Shown here piece by piece: positions 41,789 to 50,894 of a stretch of DNA of 64,000 bases. This DNA comes from Bog-793 sp050013835 (lineage in GTDB: Bacteria > Actinomycetota > Acidimicrobiia > Acidimicrobiales > Bog-793), in NCBI GenBank assembly GCA_050013835.1, contig JBEKEM010000004.1:105636-169635 (forward strand), read 5' to 3'. The notes under the pieces were generated by a model. The model had not been told where the DNA came from. It was given only the letters and a program-made list of their open reading frames with translations, and ran no database searches. The position numbers and the translations under genes were made by a program. Every line of letters begins with the position of its first letter. Position 1 is the stretch's first letter.

Positions 41789-43011
41789 CGCGTCCTCTTG
41801 CGTGGCGGCGACGCCGGGCGGGCGGCGCCCTTGTTTTTCGCGGCGGCGCGCCCGGCGGGCGGGGGCGCCTCGACGAGCCGGATCGCCCGCGGAGAGCGCC
41901 GCGGCCCCGGTGCCGCCGCGGCGGGCGGGGGCGCCGCCAGCTTCGCCGCCGCCTGCGGGGCGCGCGCCCTCGTCTTGGCGGGCCGTGCCGTCCGGCCGGC
42001 CCCGCCGCCGGCGGGGGGCGGCGCGGCGAGCACGGGCGCGGCCTTGGCCGCCGGGGTCTTGGCGCGCCGGCCCCGCGCCTGGCGGGCCGGCGCGGCCGGT
42101 CTGGCCGGGCCGGTCCTGGCCATCTTCACGACGGCGGCGACCGTCTCCTCGCTCGGGTGGCCCGAGACGACGCCGACGCCGGGCAGCGCGAGCTCGACTC
42201 CGCGCCGGTAGGGGTCGAGAGCGGTGACGACGAAGCGCCGCTGCTCGCCCTTTTTCAGGACGGCGCGCGCGCTGCGCGGCGCCGGGACGCCCAGCCCCGA
42301 GAGGGGCACGTAGGCGCGCAGCTCTCCGGCACGCACCACGGCTCCGTGCGACGAGAAGGAATCCACCTCGGCCCCGATCTCGTCGCCGAGCGGGTGATCG
42401 GCGATGAACGAGATGAACGTCATCGGGTCGTTGACGGCCTGGGGCGGCGCCGCCTGCTTCGCGGGAGCCGCCTTCGCCCCGGCGCGAGGAGGCCGCGCCG
42501 GCTTCTCGACCTCCTTCGTCGCGACGGCGATCGCCTTGGCGACCTGCTTGCGCGCGCGGGCCGTCTCGCGCACGGCGACCTGGCTGCGCGGGCCCCGCAC
42601 CGGGTTGCGGGCCACGAAGATCCAGCCGACGCCGGGGACCTTCGTCGCGCCGACCAGACGGCCGTGCTCGAACAGCCACGGGTGCTCGCCGTGGAACTCC
42701 TGGAACGAGTCGTTCGAGAGCACGACGCCGTTCACCTTCTCGGCGATCCGCAGCAGGAAGGCGTCACCCCGCCCGACGGCGCCCGCCGGCGGCGATACCA
42801 CCTCGCCCGCCAAGGCGAGCTCGTCGAAATGGGCGCGTTCGGCTTCCTCGATGCGGTGGGCGAAGGAGGCATCGACGACCACGGTGACCTCCGCCTCGCC
42901 GAGCTCTCGGCGCATCTCGGCCACCGCCTCCTCGAGCTGGGCGAGGCTCGGCACCGTCCGCCCCTCGGTCGCGATGTTCGAGCCGTCGACGACCACGTGG
43001 CGTGAACTCAC
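41785..43011 (-). CDS. NYN-domain (Zc3h12a-like) ribonuclease with basic Ala/Pro tail
   Basis: A 408-residue protein. Residues ~1-140 form a PIN/NYN nuclease domain of the Zc3h12a type: HVVVDGSNIATEG (first acidic site), VTVVVDASFAHRIEEAE, GRGDAFLLRIAEKVNGVVLS with NDSFQEFHGEHPWL (further acidic site). Residues ~195-300 hold a second region with an OB/S1-like beta pattern (VDSFSSHGAVVRAGELRAYV). The last ~100 residues are Ala/Pro/Lys/Arg-rich and probably disordered, suited to binding RNA or DNA. The start GTG 43011 (VSSRHVVVDGSN) puts the nuclease domain at the N terminus. It is coupled to fabZ and lies 78 bases after kgd. RNase activity is inferred from the fold. Confidence 0.85.
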   Translation of the reverse strand: MSSRHVVVDGSNIATEGRTVPSLAQLEEAVAEMRRELGEAEVTVVVDASFAHRIEEAERAHFDELALAGEVVSPPAGAVGRGDAFLLRIAEKVNGVVLSNDSFQEFHGEHPWLFEHGRLVGATKVPGVGWIFVARNPVRGPRSQVAVRETARARKQVAKAIAVATKEVEKPARPPRAGAKAAPAKQAAPPQAVNDPMTFISFIADHPLGDEIGAEVDSFSSHGAVVRAGELRAYVPLSGLGVPAPRSARAVLKKGEQRRFVVTALDPYRRGVELALPGVGVVSGHPSEETVAAVVKMARTGPARPAAPARQARGRRAKTPAAKAAPVLAAPPPAGGGAGRTARPAKTRARAPQAAAKLAAPPPAAAAPGPRRSPRAIRLVEAPPPAGRAAAKNKGAARPASPPRKRTR

Positions 43012-43088
43012 GCCGCCAGTCAACCACGCCGCGTCGGAGGCGGCGCGCCAAGCTGCCGGTGCCGTGCCGCCGGCTGCGGGACCGTCCG

Positions 43089-46000
43089 TCAGGAGCCGGC
43101 CGGCAGCCGGCCCAGGGCCTCCGTGAGCAACGCCTCCACCTCGAGGTCGTGGATGGCGTGCGACCCCGTCGCCGGGCTCCCCGACGGCGCCCGGCTGACG
43201 TGGCGCAGGCGGTAGCGGTCCCGGAACAGCCGGTGGACCCGCTCGTGGACGAGCCCCCACGCCCCCATGTTCTCGGGCTCGTCCTGCAACCAGACGAGCT
43301 CCGTCGCTGCCGGGTAGCGGTCGAGCACGTCGACGAGCTGCGCCTCCGGCCAGGGATAGAGCTGCTCCACGCGGACGATGGCGGCGGGCGGAACCGCCCC
43401 ACGGGCCGCGACGAGGGCATCGCGCCTGGCGATGGCGGCGCGGGCGATCTCGCCCGAGCAGCAGACGATCCGGCCGACCATGTGCGGCTCCAGGGGGTCG
43501 GGGAACGCCGGGTCGTCGAGCACCTCGGCGAACCCTCCCGAGGCGAGCGCCGCGGCGGGCGAGCGCGCGAAGGGCGCCCGCAGCAACGCCTTCGGCGTCA
43601 TCACGACGAGCGGGCGGCGAACGGGCCGCTTCGCCTGGGCCCGCAGCAGGTGGAAGTACTGCGCGGCCGCGGTCGGCTGGGCGACGGTGATGTTCTGGCC
43701 GGCGGCGAGGGTGAGGAATCGCTCGAGGCGCGCCGAGGAGTGCTCGGGGCCCTGGCCCTCGAAACCGTGGGGCAGCAGCAGCACGAGGCCCGAGGCCTGG
43801 CCCCACTTCTCCTCCGCGGCGACGAGGAAGTTGTCGATGATGATCTGGGCCCCGTTGGCGAAGTCGCCGAACTGCGCCTCCCAGACGACGAGGGCGTCGG
43901 CGGCCTCGACCGAGTAGCCGTACTCGAAGCCGAGCACCGCGTACTCCGAGAGCAGCGAGTCCCGGATGTAGAAGCTCCCCATCGCCGCGCTTCCCGCCAC
44001 CGGCGGGTCGCCGCCGACGGTACTGCCGAGTGAGTCGAGCGGCGTGAACTCGGCCCCCGTCTCGTAGTCGACGAGGACGGCATGGCGCTGGGAGAACGTG
44101 CCGCGCCGCGTGTCCTGCCCGGTGATACGGACCTCGGTCCCCTCGAGGAGCAACGTGGCGAAGGCGAGCGTCTCGGCGAGCGACCAGTCGACGAGTCCCT
44201 TGTCCCAGAGGGCGCCGCGCTGGTCGAGCTGCCGGGCGAGCTTGGGGTGGATCGTGAAGCCCGGCGGCATCACGGCGAGACGCCGCACGATGGCGCCGAG
44301 CCGGGCGGCGTCGACACCGGTCGCCCGCGGGAGGCGGCCACCTGTCTCCCTCCCCCGCCGGGAGGGGAGCCGGACGACCTTGGGCGGGGCGGCCGAACGC
44401 GTCTCGTCGAGCGCGGATTGCAGCCGGCCGTGGAAGTCGGCGCGCACCTGCTCGGCCTCGGCCTCGGTGATGTCGCCGCGGGCGACGAGCGCCTCGGTGT
44501 ACAGCATCCGCACCGAACGATGCTCGTCGATCAGCTTGTACATGAGCGGCTGGGTGTAGCTGGGGTCGTCGCCCTCGTTGTGGCCGCGCCGCCGGTAGCA
44601 GACGAGGTCGACGACGACGTCCTTGGAGAAGGTCCGGCGGTACTCGAAAGCGAGGCGGGCGACGCGCACGCAGGCCTCGGGGTCGTCGCCGTTCACGTGG
44701 AAGATCGGCGACTGGATCATCTTGGCGACGTCGGTCGGGTACACCGACGAGCGCGCCTCGGCGGGCGGCGTCGTGAACCCGAGCTTGTTGTCGATGACGA
44801 GATGGACCGTCCCGCCGGTGCGGTAGCCGGAGAGCTGGGAAAGGTTGAGCGTCTCGGCGACGACCCCCTGGCCCGCGAAGGCGGCGTCGCCGTGGATGAG
44901 CAGCGCGAGCACGGAGAAGCCTCTCGGGTTCGGCTCCCGGTCCTGCTTGGCGCGCACGATCCCCTCGACGACGGGATCGACCGCCTCGAGGTGCGACGGG
45001 TTCGACGCGAGCGAGACGCGTAGCGACGTGCCGTCGCGCCCGCGCCACCTGCCAGCGGCGCCCTTGTGGTACTTCACGTCGCCCGAGCCCTGCACGGTCT
45101 CGGGGTCGAGGTTCCCCTCGAACTCGCCGAAGATCTCGCTGTAGGACTTGCCGACGATGTTGGCCAGCACGTTGAGGCGCCCGCGGTGCGCCATGCCGAG
45201 GACAACCTCGGAGATCCCGGCGTGGGCGGCGGCGTCGAGCACGGCGTCGACGAACGGGATCGTCGACTCGGCTCCCTCGAGGCCGAAGCGCTTCTGGCCG
45301 ACGTAGCGCAGGTGGAGGAACGCCTCGAAGGCCTCGGCGGCGTTCAGCTGGCCGAGGACGTGCCGCTTCTCCTCGGGCGCCAACACCTTCGGGGCCCCCT
45401 CGACGTGGTGCTGGATCCAGAGCTTCTCCTCGGGACTCTGGATGTGCATGTACTCCACGCCGACCGAACCGCAGTAGGCGTCGCGCAGGATCTCGAGGAT
45501 CTCCGAGAGCGAAAGGATCTCGCCCCCCGGCAGGCCGAAGGTGTGGAAGCCCCGCTCAAAGTCGTCGGGGCCGAGCCCGTAGCTCCCGGGGTCGAGGTCC
45601 GAGCGGAGCTCCGCGGGACGCTCCTCGAGGGGATCGAGCCGCGCGATCAGGTGGCCGCGCACCCGGTACATGTTGATGAGCGACCGGACCATCAGCTCCT
45701 TTCTCAGCTGATCCCCGTCGCCGGCGGTCGCCACGCGTCCCTCGGGCCAGCGGATCGGTTCACCGCCGAGACCCAGCGAGGCGAAGACCTCGTCGTAGAA
45801 GCCGTGCCCGCCCACGAGGAGCTCGTGGACGCGCCGCAGAAACAGCCCCGACTCGGCTCCCTGGATGATCCGGTGGTCGTAGGTCGACGTCAGCGTGACG
45901 ACGGTGCCGATGCCGAGGGCGCGCAGCGTCTCGGCCGGCGCCGTCTGGAACTCGACCGGATAGTCGAGCACGCCGATCCCGACGATCGCGCCCTGGCCGC

Positions 46001-46892
46001 GCATCAGCCGCGGCAGCGACTGGGTCGTCCCGAGCGTCCCCGGGTTCGTGATCGTGACGGTGCCGCCGCTCAGATCGTCGACGACGAGCTTGCCGGCCCG
46101 CGCCCGGTCGACGAGATCCTCGTAGGCGGCGCGGAACCCGGCGAAGTCGAGCGTGTCGGCACCCTTGATCACCGGGACGACGAGCGTGCGCGAACCGTCG
46201 GCTCGCGCAAGGTCGATGGCGAGTCCCAGCCCGACGTGGGCGTGGCGGACGACCCCGGGCGTCCCCGTCCCGTCGGCGTCGTCGACGTAGCTCGCGTTCA
46301 GCGCCGGGACCTCGCCGATGGCCCGGACGACGGCCCACCCGATGAGGTGGGTGAAGCTGACCTTGAGTTCGTTCCGCTCGCGCAGCTTCTCGTTGATGAG
46401 GGCCCGGTTGGCCTCCAGCACCCTCGCCGGGACCGCGTGCACGCTCGTCGCCGTCGGCACGGCCAGGCTCGCGATCATGTTCTCGGCGATCCGGCCGCGC
46501 GCGCCCCTGAGGAGCGTGACGGACCCCTCGGCGACGGGGCCCCTCACGGACGGGGCACCCGGTGCCGGCGGGGCGGCCCCGCCCGGCGGAGCCACCCGCT
46601 CCTCGGCGCGCCCGGCGGGTGCTCCCGACCCCGCCAGCCTCGTCTCGATCGTGACGCGGCCGATGCCGCCGGGTACCGGGCGCGCGGCAGCGGCCGGACC
46701 TTCTCGCGGGACGGGTCCCCGGTACTCGGCGAAGAAGTCGCGCCAGGTGTCACCGACGGAGAGCGGGTTCGACCGGTACGCCTGGTACATCTCCTCGACG
46801 AACCAGGCGTTCATCCCGAGCGAGTCGGAATGCGCCCGGTCCGGGGGCAGGTCGACTCGGTCGCGCCCGTCCTCCCTCGTCACCGGGCTCAT
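43089..46892 (-). CDS. kgd: Multifunctional 2-oxoglutarate metabolism enzyme (Kgd/SucA with fused acyltransferase domain)
   Basis: A 1267-residue thiamine-diphosphate enzyme of the TCA cycle. Residues ~20-60 are the E1o N-terminal helix (GMNAWFVEEMYQAYRSNPLS). Residues ~125-355 are an E2-like succinyltransferase domain ending in STYDHRIIQGAESGLF with the catalytic His near 340. Residues ~380-1267 form the E1 part: EVVLGMAHRGRLNVLANIVG, HGDAAFAGQGVVAETLNLSQ and VIDNKLGFTTPPAEARSS (ThDP and metal binding). This E2-E1 fusion is characteristic of mycobacteria and relatives. The start ATG 46892 is plausible but lacks a clear ribosome-binding site. It is divergent from the TIGR01777 gene. Confidence 0.95.
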   Translation of the reverse strand: MSPVTREDGRDRVDLPPDRAHSDSLGMNAWFVEEMYQAYRSNPLSVGDTWRDFFAEYRGPVPREGPAAAARPVPGGIGRVTIETRLAGSGAPAGRAEERVAPPGGAAPPAPGAPSVRGPVAEGSVTLLRGARGRIAENMIASLAVPTATSVHAVPARVLEANRALINEKLRERNELKVSFTHLIGWAVVRAIGEVPALNASYVDDADGTGTPGVVRHAHVGLGLAIDLARADGSRTLVVPVIKGADTLDFAGFRAAYEDLVDRARAGKLVVDDLSGGTVTITNPGTLGTTQSLPRLMRGQGAIVGIGVLDYPVEFQTAPAETLRALGIGTVVTLTSTYDHRIIQGAESGLFLRRVHELLVGGHGFYDEVFASLGLGGEPIRWPEGRVATAGDGDQLRKELMVRSLINMYRVRGHLIARLDPLEERPAELRSDLDPGSYGLGPDDFERGFHTFGLPGGEILSLSEILEILRDAYCGSVGVEYMHIQSPEEKLWIQHHVEGAPKVLAPEEKRHVLGQLNAAEAFEAFLHLRYVGQKRFGLEGAESTIPFVDAVLDAAAHAGISEVVLGMAHRGRLNVLANIVGKSYSEIFGEFEGNLDPETVQGSGDVKYHKGAAGRWRGRDGTSLRVSLASNPSHLEAVDPVVEGIVRAKQDREPNPRGFSVLALLIHGDAAFAGQGVVAETLNLSQLSGYRTGGTVHLVIDNKLGFTTPPAEARSSVYPTDVAKMIQSPIFHVNGDDPEACVRVARLAFEYRRTFSKDVVVDLVCYRRRGHNEGDDPSYTQPLMYKLIDEHRSVRMLYTEALVARGDITEAEAEQVRADFHGRLQSALDETRSAAPPKVVRLPSRRGRETGGRLPRATGVDAARLGAIVRRLAVMPPGFTIHPKLARQLDQRGALWDKGLVDWSLAETLAFATLLLEGTEVRITGQDTRRGTFSQRHAVLVDYETGAEFTPLDSLGSTVGGDPPVAGSAAMGSFYIRDSLLSEYAVLGFEYGYSVEAADALVVWEAQFGDFANGAQIIIDNFLVAAEEKWGQASGLVLLLPHGFEGQGPEHSSARLERFLTLAAGQNITVAQPTAAAQYFHLLRAQAKRPVRRPLVVMTPKALLRAPFARSPAAALASGGFAEVLDDPAFPDPLEPHMVGRIVCCSGEIARAAIARRDALVAARGAVPPAAIVRVEQLYPWPEAQLVDVLDRYPAATELVWLQDEPENMGAWGLVHERVHRLFRDRYRLRHVSRAPSGSPATGSHAIHDLEVEALLTEALGRLPAGS

Positions 46893-47043
46893 GTTACCGG
46901 TGGGGGTCTCGCCGCCCCGTGTCCCGCGCAATTCGGCCCCGCGCACCGAGTTCCCCCCGGGAAAACGACGGTGATGCTCCTTGGGCCACCAAGGCGAGCG
47001 CGTGGCCCCAGTAGGCTCGCCTGCGGCGGAGGAGCGGTTTCTG

Positions 47044-47994
47044 ATGCGCATGCTCGTCAGCGGGTCGCACGGACTGATCGGGAGTGCCCTCGTCGCCCGC
47101 CTCGAGGCCGACGGTCACTCGGTCCACCGCGTCGTCCGCGACGAAGCGGCCGAGGGCGAGGCGGCGATCGATCTCGTCGGGCGCCGGCTCGACCTCTGCG
47201 GCCTTCCGGGAGGGAACCTCGACCGGATCGACGCCGTCTTCCAGTTCTCCGGCGAGCGGCTCGCGCCGGTGCGCTGGAGCCCGGCGAGGCGCGAACGGGT
47301 CCGCGCCAGCCGCGTCGTCACGACCGACCTCCTCGCCCGTGCCATCGCCGCCGCGGACACGCCTCCCGCGGTCTTCGTCTCCGCCTCTGCCGTCGGCTAC
47401 TACGGCAGTCGCGCCGACGAAGTGCTCGACGAGTCGAGCCAGCCGGGCTCCGGGTTCCTCGCCGAGCTCTGCGGTGCCTGGGAGGCCGCGACCGCGCCCG
47501 CCCGGGACGCGGGCGTGCGCGTCGTTACGATCCGCACCGGGATCGTGCTCGCGGCCGCCAGCCCGCTGATCGGGATGCAGCTCCCGCTCTATCGGGCCGG
47601 ACTCGGCGCCCACCTGGGATCTGGTCGCCAATGGATGAGCTGGATCGCGCTCGACGACGAGGTCGCGGCGATCCTCCACACCGCGCTCACCCCCTCGATC
47701 GAAGGTCCCTGCAACCTCACCGCTCCGAACCCGGTGCGCAACAGGGAATTCACCGAGGCGTTCGCCCGCGCCGTCCACCGCCGTTCCGTCCTCGGCATCC
47801 CCCGCGTCGCGCTCGAGCTCGCGATGGGCCACGAGGTCGTCAACGACGTCACGCTGGCGAGCCAGCGAGTGCTGCCGCGCAAGCTCACCGAGTCGGGGTT
47901 CTCGTTCGCCCATCCCCTCCTCGACGACGCCCTCGCCTCCGCCCTCGCCGGGCGCGGTCCCGGGCCGGGCGAGGGCGGCGACAGCACGCCGTGA
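47044..47994 (+). CDS. TIGR01777-family NAD-dependent epimerase-like protein
   Basis: Extended-SDR Rossmann protein of 316 residues with MRMLVSGSHGLIGSALVARL (NAD(P)-binding G-x2-G-x2-G), ERVRASRVVTTDLLARAI, FVSASAVGYYGSRADEVLDE (Ser/Tyr region), and RTGIVLAAASPLIGMQLPLY. QWMSWIALDDEVAAI and a C-terminal DUF1731-like helix segment (RVLPRKLTESGFSFAHPLLD) complete the family pattern (E. coli YfcH, SulA-like). No substrate is established for the family. The ATG at 47044 follows a GGAGGAG site. Its stop overlaps the next start (GTGA). Confidence 0.9.
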   Translation: MRMLVSGSHGLIGSALVARLEADGHSVHRVVRDEAAEGEAAIDLVGRRLDLCGLPGGNLDRIDAVFQFSGERLAPVRWSPARRERVRASRVVTTDLLARAIAAADTPPAVFVSASAVGYYGSRADEVLDESSQPGSGFLAELCGAWEAATAPARDAGVRVVTIRTGIVLAAASPLIGMQLPLYRAGLGAHLGSGRQWMSWIALDDEVAAILHTALTPSIEGPCNLTAPNPVRNREFTEAFARAVHRRSVLGIPRVALELAMGHEVVNDVTLASQRVLPRKLTESGFSFAHPLLDDALASALAGRGPGPGEGGDSTP

Positions 47995-49226
47995 GCCGGC
48001 GCGTCGACGTCGCCGTTATCGGCGCCGGTCCCGCCGGCTGCGCGGCGGCGATCACCCTCGCCGCCGCGGGCAGGCGCGTCCTTCTCGCCGACCGGGCGCG
48101 GTTCCCCCGCGACAAGTGCTGCGGCGACGGGCTCACGACGGCGGCGGTGCGGCGGCTCGAATCCCTCGGCCTCGACCCCGCCGAGGTGCCGTCGTTCCGC
48201 CCGGCGACCGAGCTCGTCGTCCGCTCCCCCTCGGGTCGCGACATCCGCCTGCCGCTCGGAGAGGGACCCGGCGTCTTCGCCGCCGTGGCCCGGCGCCAGG
48301 ACCTCGACGCGGCACTCGTCGCCCTAGCCGGGCGGGCCGGGGCGGACTTCGTCGAAGGGGCGCGCTGCGTCGGTGCGATCAACGAGGGCGCCGGCGTCCG
48401 CCTCAGCTTCGAGGGCGCCGAGGAGGCACGCGCCCGTTACGTCGTCGCCGCCGACGGCGCCTGGTCGCCGGTCCGCCGGATGCTGGCGGGCCCGCGTGAG
48501 ACGACGCGCCCCCCCACCGCCCGGCGGCCGGACTGGATCGCCTTCCGCACCTACGCCGAAGGGGTGCGCTCCGCGGCGGCCGGGCAGCTCTGGGTCTGGT
48601 TCGACGCCGCCCTCCTACCGGGCTACGCCTGGTCGTTCCCGCTCGGCGACGGCACGGTCAACCTCGGGATCTGCCTGCGGCACCGGGCCGGACCGGCCGC
48701 GGCGGACCTCTGGGAATCGACGCTCGCGCGCCCCTTCGCCGCCTCGCTCCTCGGTCCGGCGGCGTCGCTCGTCGCCCCGGCGCGGGCCTGGCCGATCCCC
48801 GTCGGCATCGACCGCGCCGAGCTCGCCGCGGCGGGCGGCCGGGTCCTCTTCGTCGGCGACGCGGCGTGCGCCGCCGACCCGTTCACCGGCGAGGGAGTCG
48901 AGCAGGCCCTCACGACCGGCGTCCTCGCGGCCCGGGCGATCGCCGCCGGCACCTCGCCCGCCGACGCCGCCGCCCGCTACAGCGAGGACGTCGCGGCTTC
49001 AATCGCCCGCGACCACCGGGTCTCACGGGCGTGCCAGCGGCTCTTCTCGACGCAGCTCGGCTGCCAAGGCGCCCTGCGGATCGTCGGCGCGAGCGGCTTC
49101 GTCCGCCGCAACGTCGCGAGGTGGCTTTTCGGGGACTACCCGCGCGCCGTGCTCATGAACCCGGCCGAATGGCCCTCGCTCGTGCGGCGCTCGCCGGGGG
49201 CGTTCGCCGCCCGGGACCGCGCCTAG
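47991..49226 (+). CDS. Geranylgeranyl reductase family FAD-dependent oxidoreductase
   Basis: A 411-residue flavoprotein. VDVAVIGAGPAGCAAAITLA forms the N-terminal FAD dinucleotide motif, FPRDKCCGDGLTTAAVRRL near residue 40 carries the GGR-type Cys-rich loop, and RVLFVGDAACAADPFTGEGV near 290 is the second FAD-binding motif. Family members saturate isoprenoid chains of lipids or menaquinone (such as mycobacterial MenJ). It is coupled to the epimerase-like gene and may act on the menaquinone side chain; this is inference. GTG 47991 is the start; the long frame upstream is antisense to kgd. Confidence 0.9.
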   Translation: MSRRVDVAVIGAGPAGCAAAITLAAAGRRVLLADRARFPRDKCCGDGLTTAAVRRLESLGLDPAEVPSFRPATELVVRSPSGRDIRLPLGEGPGVFAAVARRQDLDAALVALAGRAGADFVEGARCVGAINEGAGVRLSFEGAEEARARYVVAADGAWSPVRRMLAGPRETTRPPTARRPDWIAFRTYAEGVRSAAAGQLWVWFDAALLPGYAWSFPLGDGTVNLGICLRHRAGPAAADLWESTLARPFAASLLGPAASLVAPARAWPIPVGIDRAELAAAGGRVLFVGDAACAADPFTGEGVEQALTTGVLAARAIAAGTSPADAAARYSEDVAASIARDHRVSRACQRLFSTQLGCQGALRIVGASGFVRRNVARWLFGDYPRAVLMNPAEWPSLVRRSPGAFAARDRA

Positions 49227-49243
49227 CCGGGCGGGAGCCCACC

Positions 49244-49987
49244 TCAGCCGAGGTTCGCCCCGTTGTGCCGGACCTCGTCGACGACGTTGTAGTACGCGTC
49301 GATCGACTCCCCGGCGTCACCCCAGAAGCCGTCGCAGACGTCGTAGGACATCTCGCCCGCCGCGACGTAGTGGTTGTTCACGTCCGTGATCTCGAGTTCG
49401 CCCCGCGACGACGGCACGAGGGTCGGGATGACGGCGAAGACCGAGGGCTCGTAGCAGTAGACGCCGGTGACGCAGAACTGGCTCGGCGGGACCTCCGGCT
49501 TCTCGACGATCCGCACGACGCGCCCGGCATCGTCGAGCTCCGGCACGCCGAGGTGCCGGAGGTGATCCGGTTCGGCGACCCGGGCGAGCACGATGCGCGC
49601 TCCACGTCGCTGCTGGGCGTAGCGCTCGACCGTCGGCCGGATCGTCCGCCCGAAGACGTTGTCGGCCAGCATGACGAGCACGCGCTCGTCGCCGACGAAG
49701 CGCTCGGCGAGCCCGAGGGCCTCAGCGATCCCCCCCGGGCGGTCCTGGTAGGCGTAGGTGAGCCGCCGCACGCCGTGCGCCTCACCGTTCGAGAGCAGCC
49801 GGAGGAACTCGCCGGCGTGGGTGCCCCCGGTCACAACCATGATCTCCTCGATGCCGGCCTTGACGAGCGCCTCCACGGCGTAGGAGATCATCGGCCGGTC
49901 GTAGACGGGGAGGAGGTGCTTGTTCGTGATCCGGGTCAGCGGATCGAGCCGGCTCCCAGTTCCGCCGGCGAGCAGGACGCCCTTCAT
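49244..49987 (-). CDS. Sugar-phosphate nucleotidyltransferase (RmlA-like, short form)
   Basis: A 247-residue enzyme with the nucleotidyltransferase signature MKGVLLAGGTGSRLDPLTRI at the N terminus, NKHLLPVYDRPMISYAVEAL near residue 22, metal/nucleotide site VLVMLADNVFG near 105, IVEKPEVPPSQFCVTGVYCY near 160 and RGELEITDVNNHYV near 195. It matches glucose-1-phosphate thymidylyltransferases but is ~40 residues shorter, lacking the C-terminal helices of RmlA. Expected to make dTDP-glucose or a similar activated sugar. It is isolated from other dTDP-rhamnose genes and lies 55 bases after the serine hydrolase gene on the same strand. Confidence 0.88.
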   Translation of the reverse strand: MKGVLLAGGTGSRLDPLTRITNKHLLPVYDRPMISYAVEALVKAGIEEIMVVTGGTHAGEFLRLLSNGEAHGVRRLTYAYQDRPGGIAEALGLAERFVGDERVLVMLADNVFGRTIRPTVERYAQQRRGARIVLARVAEPDHLRHLGVPELDDAGRVVRIVEKPEVPPSQFCVTGVYCYEPSVFAVIPTLVPSSRGELEITDVNNHYVAAGEMSYDVCDGFWGDAGESIDAYYNVVDEVRHNGANLG

Positions 49988-50042
49988 CGTGCGCCGCCTG
50001 TGTTGGTCACCGCCCGAAGCGTAGTGGGACGGACGGGAGGAC

Positions 50043-50858
50043 TCAGGGCCCGTAGGCGGAGAGCACGGCGTCGGCGAACTCGGGCCACGCCGTCGTCGCC
50101 CAGGGCCCGAACGGCCGGTCGGAGAGGACGACGCAGGCGATGCCGGCGACAGGGTCGACCCAGACGAACGGCCCGCTCTGCCCGAAGTGCCCGAAGGTGG
50201 AGGGCGAGTTCCGCCCTCCGGTCCAGTGCGGCGACTTCCCGTCGCGCAGCTCGAACCCGAGGCCCCAGTCACAGGGGTCGTGACGCCCGAAACCCGGCAG
50301 CACCCCGGCGAGTCCGGGGAAGGCGACCCGGGTCGCCCGCTCCAGTGTCTCGGCGGTGACGAGCTTCGGGCGCAGCAACTCGCCGGCGAAGGCGACGCAG
50401 TCGGCGAGTGTTGCCGTCGCCCCCGCCGCCGCCGAGCCGCGGAGCTCCGCCTGGCCCATCCCGAGGGGCGCGAGGACCGCCTCGGCGAGGTAGTCGGCGA
50501 AGGAAATCCCGGTGGCCACCTCGAGATGGCTGGCGAGCACCTCGAAACCGGCGCTCGAGTAGATGCGCCGCGTCCCCGGTGCGACCAGCACACGCGCCGG
50601 GTCGTTCGGCGCGAGGCCCGAGGCGTGCGCCAGCAGGTGGGCGACCGTCGAGCCCGCCGGTCCCGCCGGGTCGTCGAGCGCCACCGTGTGCTCCTCACAA
50701 CCGACGAGGACGGCATAGCTCGTGAGCAGCTTCGTCACCGACGAGAGGGCGAAGCGGTCCTCCAACTCGCCGAACCGGTCGACCGTTCCGCCGAGGTCGA
50801 CGACTGCGGCGGCGACGTGGGCGGCGCCCCAGGTCGCGACCGTCTCGAGCGCCGACAT
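50043..50858 (-). CDS. Serine hydrolase (beta-lactamase/penicillin-binding-protein class C fold)
   Basis: 271 residues with the active-site tetrad SSVTKLLTSYA (SxxK) near residue 39 and GHFGQSGPF (HxG-type, replacing KTG) near 230. The usual YxN is altered to YSSAGFE near 100, so Asn is replaced. LAHASGLAPNDPARV and FADYLAEAVLAPLGM are typical of class C-like esterases and peptidases. No signal peptide is visible, so it may be cytoplasmic, which argues for an esterase or D-aminopeptidase-like role rather than resistance. It sits where smpB commonly follows ftsX in Actinobacteria. Confidence 0.85.
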   Translation of the reverse strand: MSALETVATWGAAHVAAAVVDLGGTVDRFGELEDRFALSSVTKLLTSYAVLVGCEEHTVALDDPAGPAGSTVAHLLAHASGLAPNDPARVLVAPGTRRIYSSAGFEVLASHLEVATGISFADYLAEAVLAPLGMGQAELRGSAAAGATATLADCVAFAGELLRPKLVTAETLERATRVAFPGLAGVLPGFGRHDPCDWGLGFELRDGKSPHWTGGRNSPSTFGHFGQSGPFVWVDPVAGIACVVLSDRPFGPWATTAWPEFADAVLSAYGP

Positions 50859-50894
50859 CTTGTCGAAGCTAACTGAAGTGGCCCCGGGAATGGT

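Noticed and set aside
45066..47990. Upstream two thirds of a 1386-codon plus-strand frame
   Set aside because: Antisense to kgd and the TIGR01777 region; only the part from 47991 (the flavoprotein) is real.
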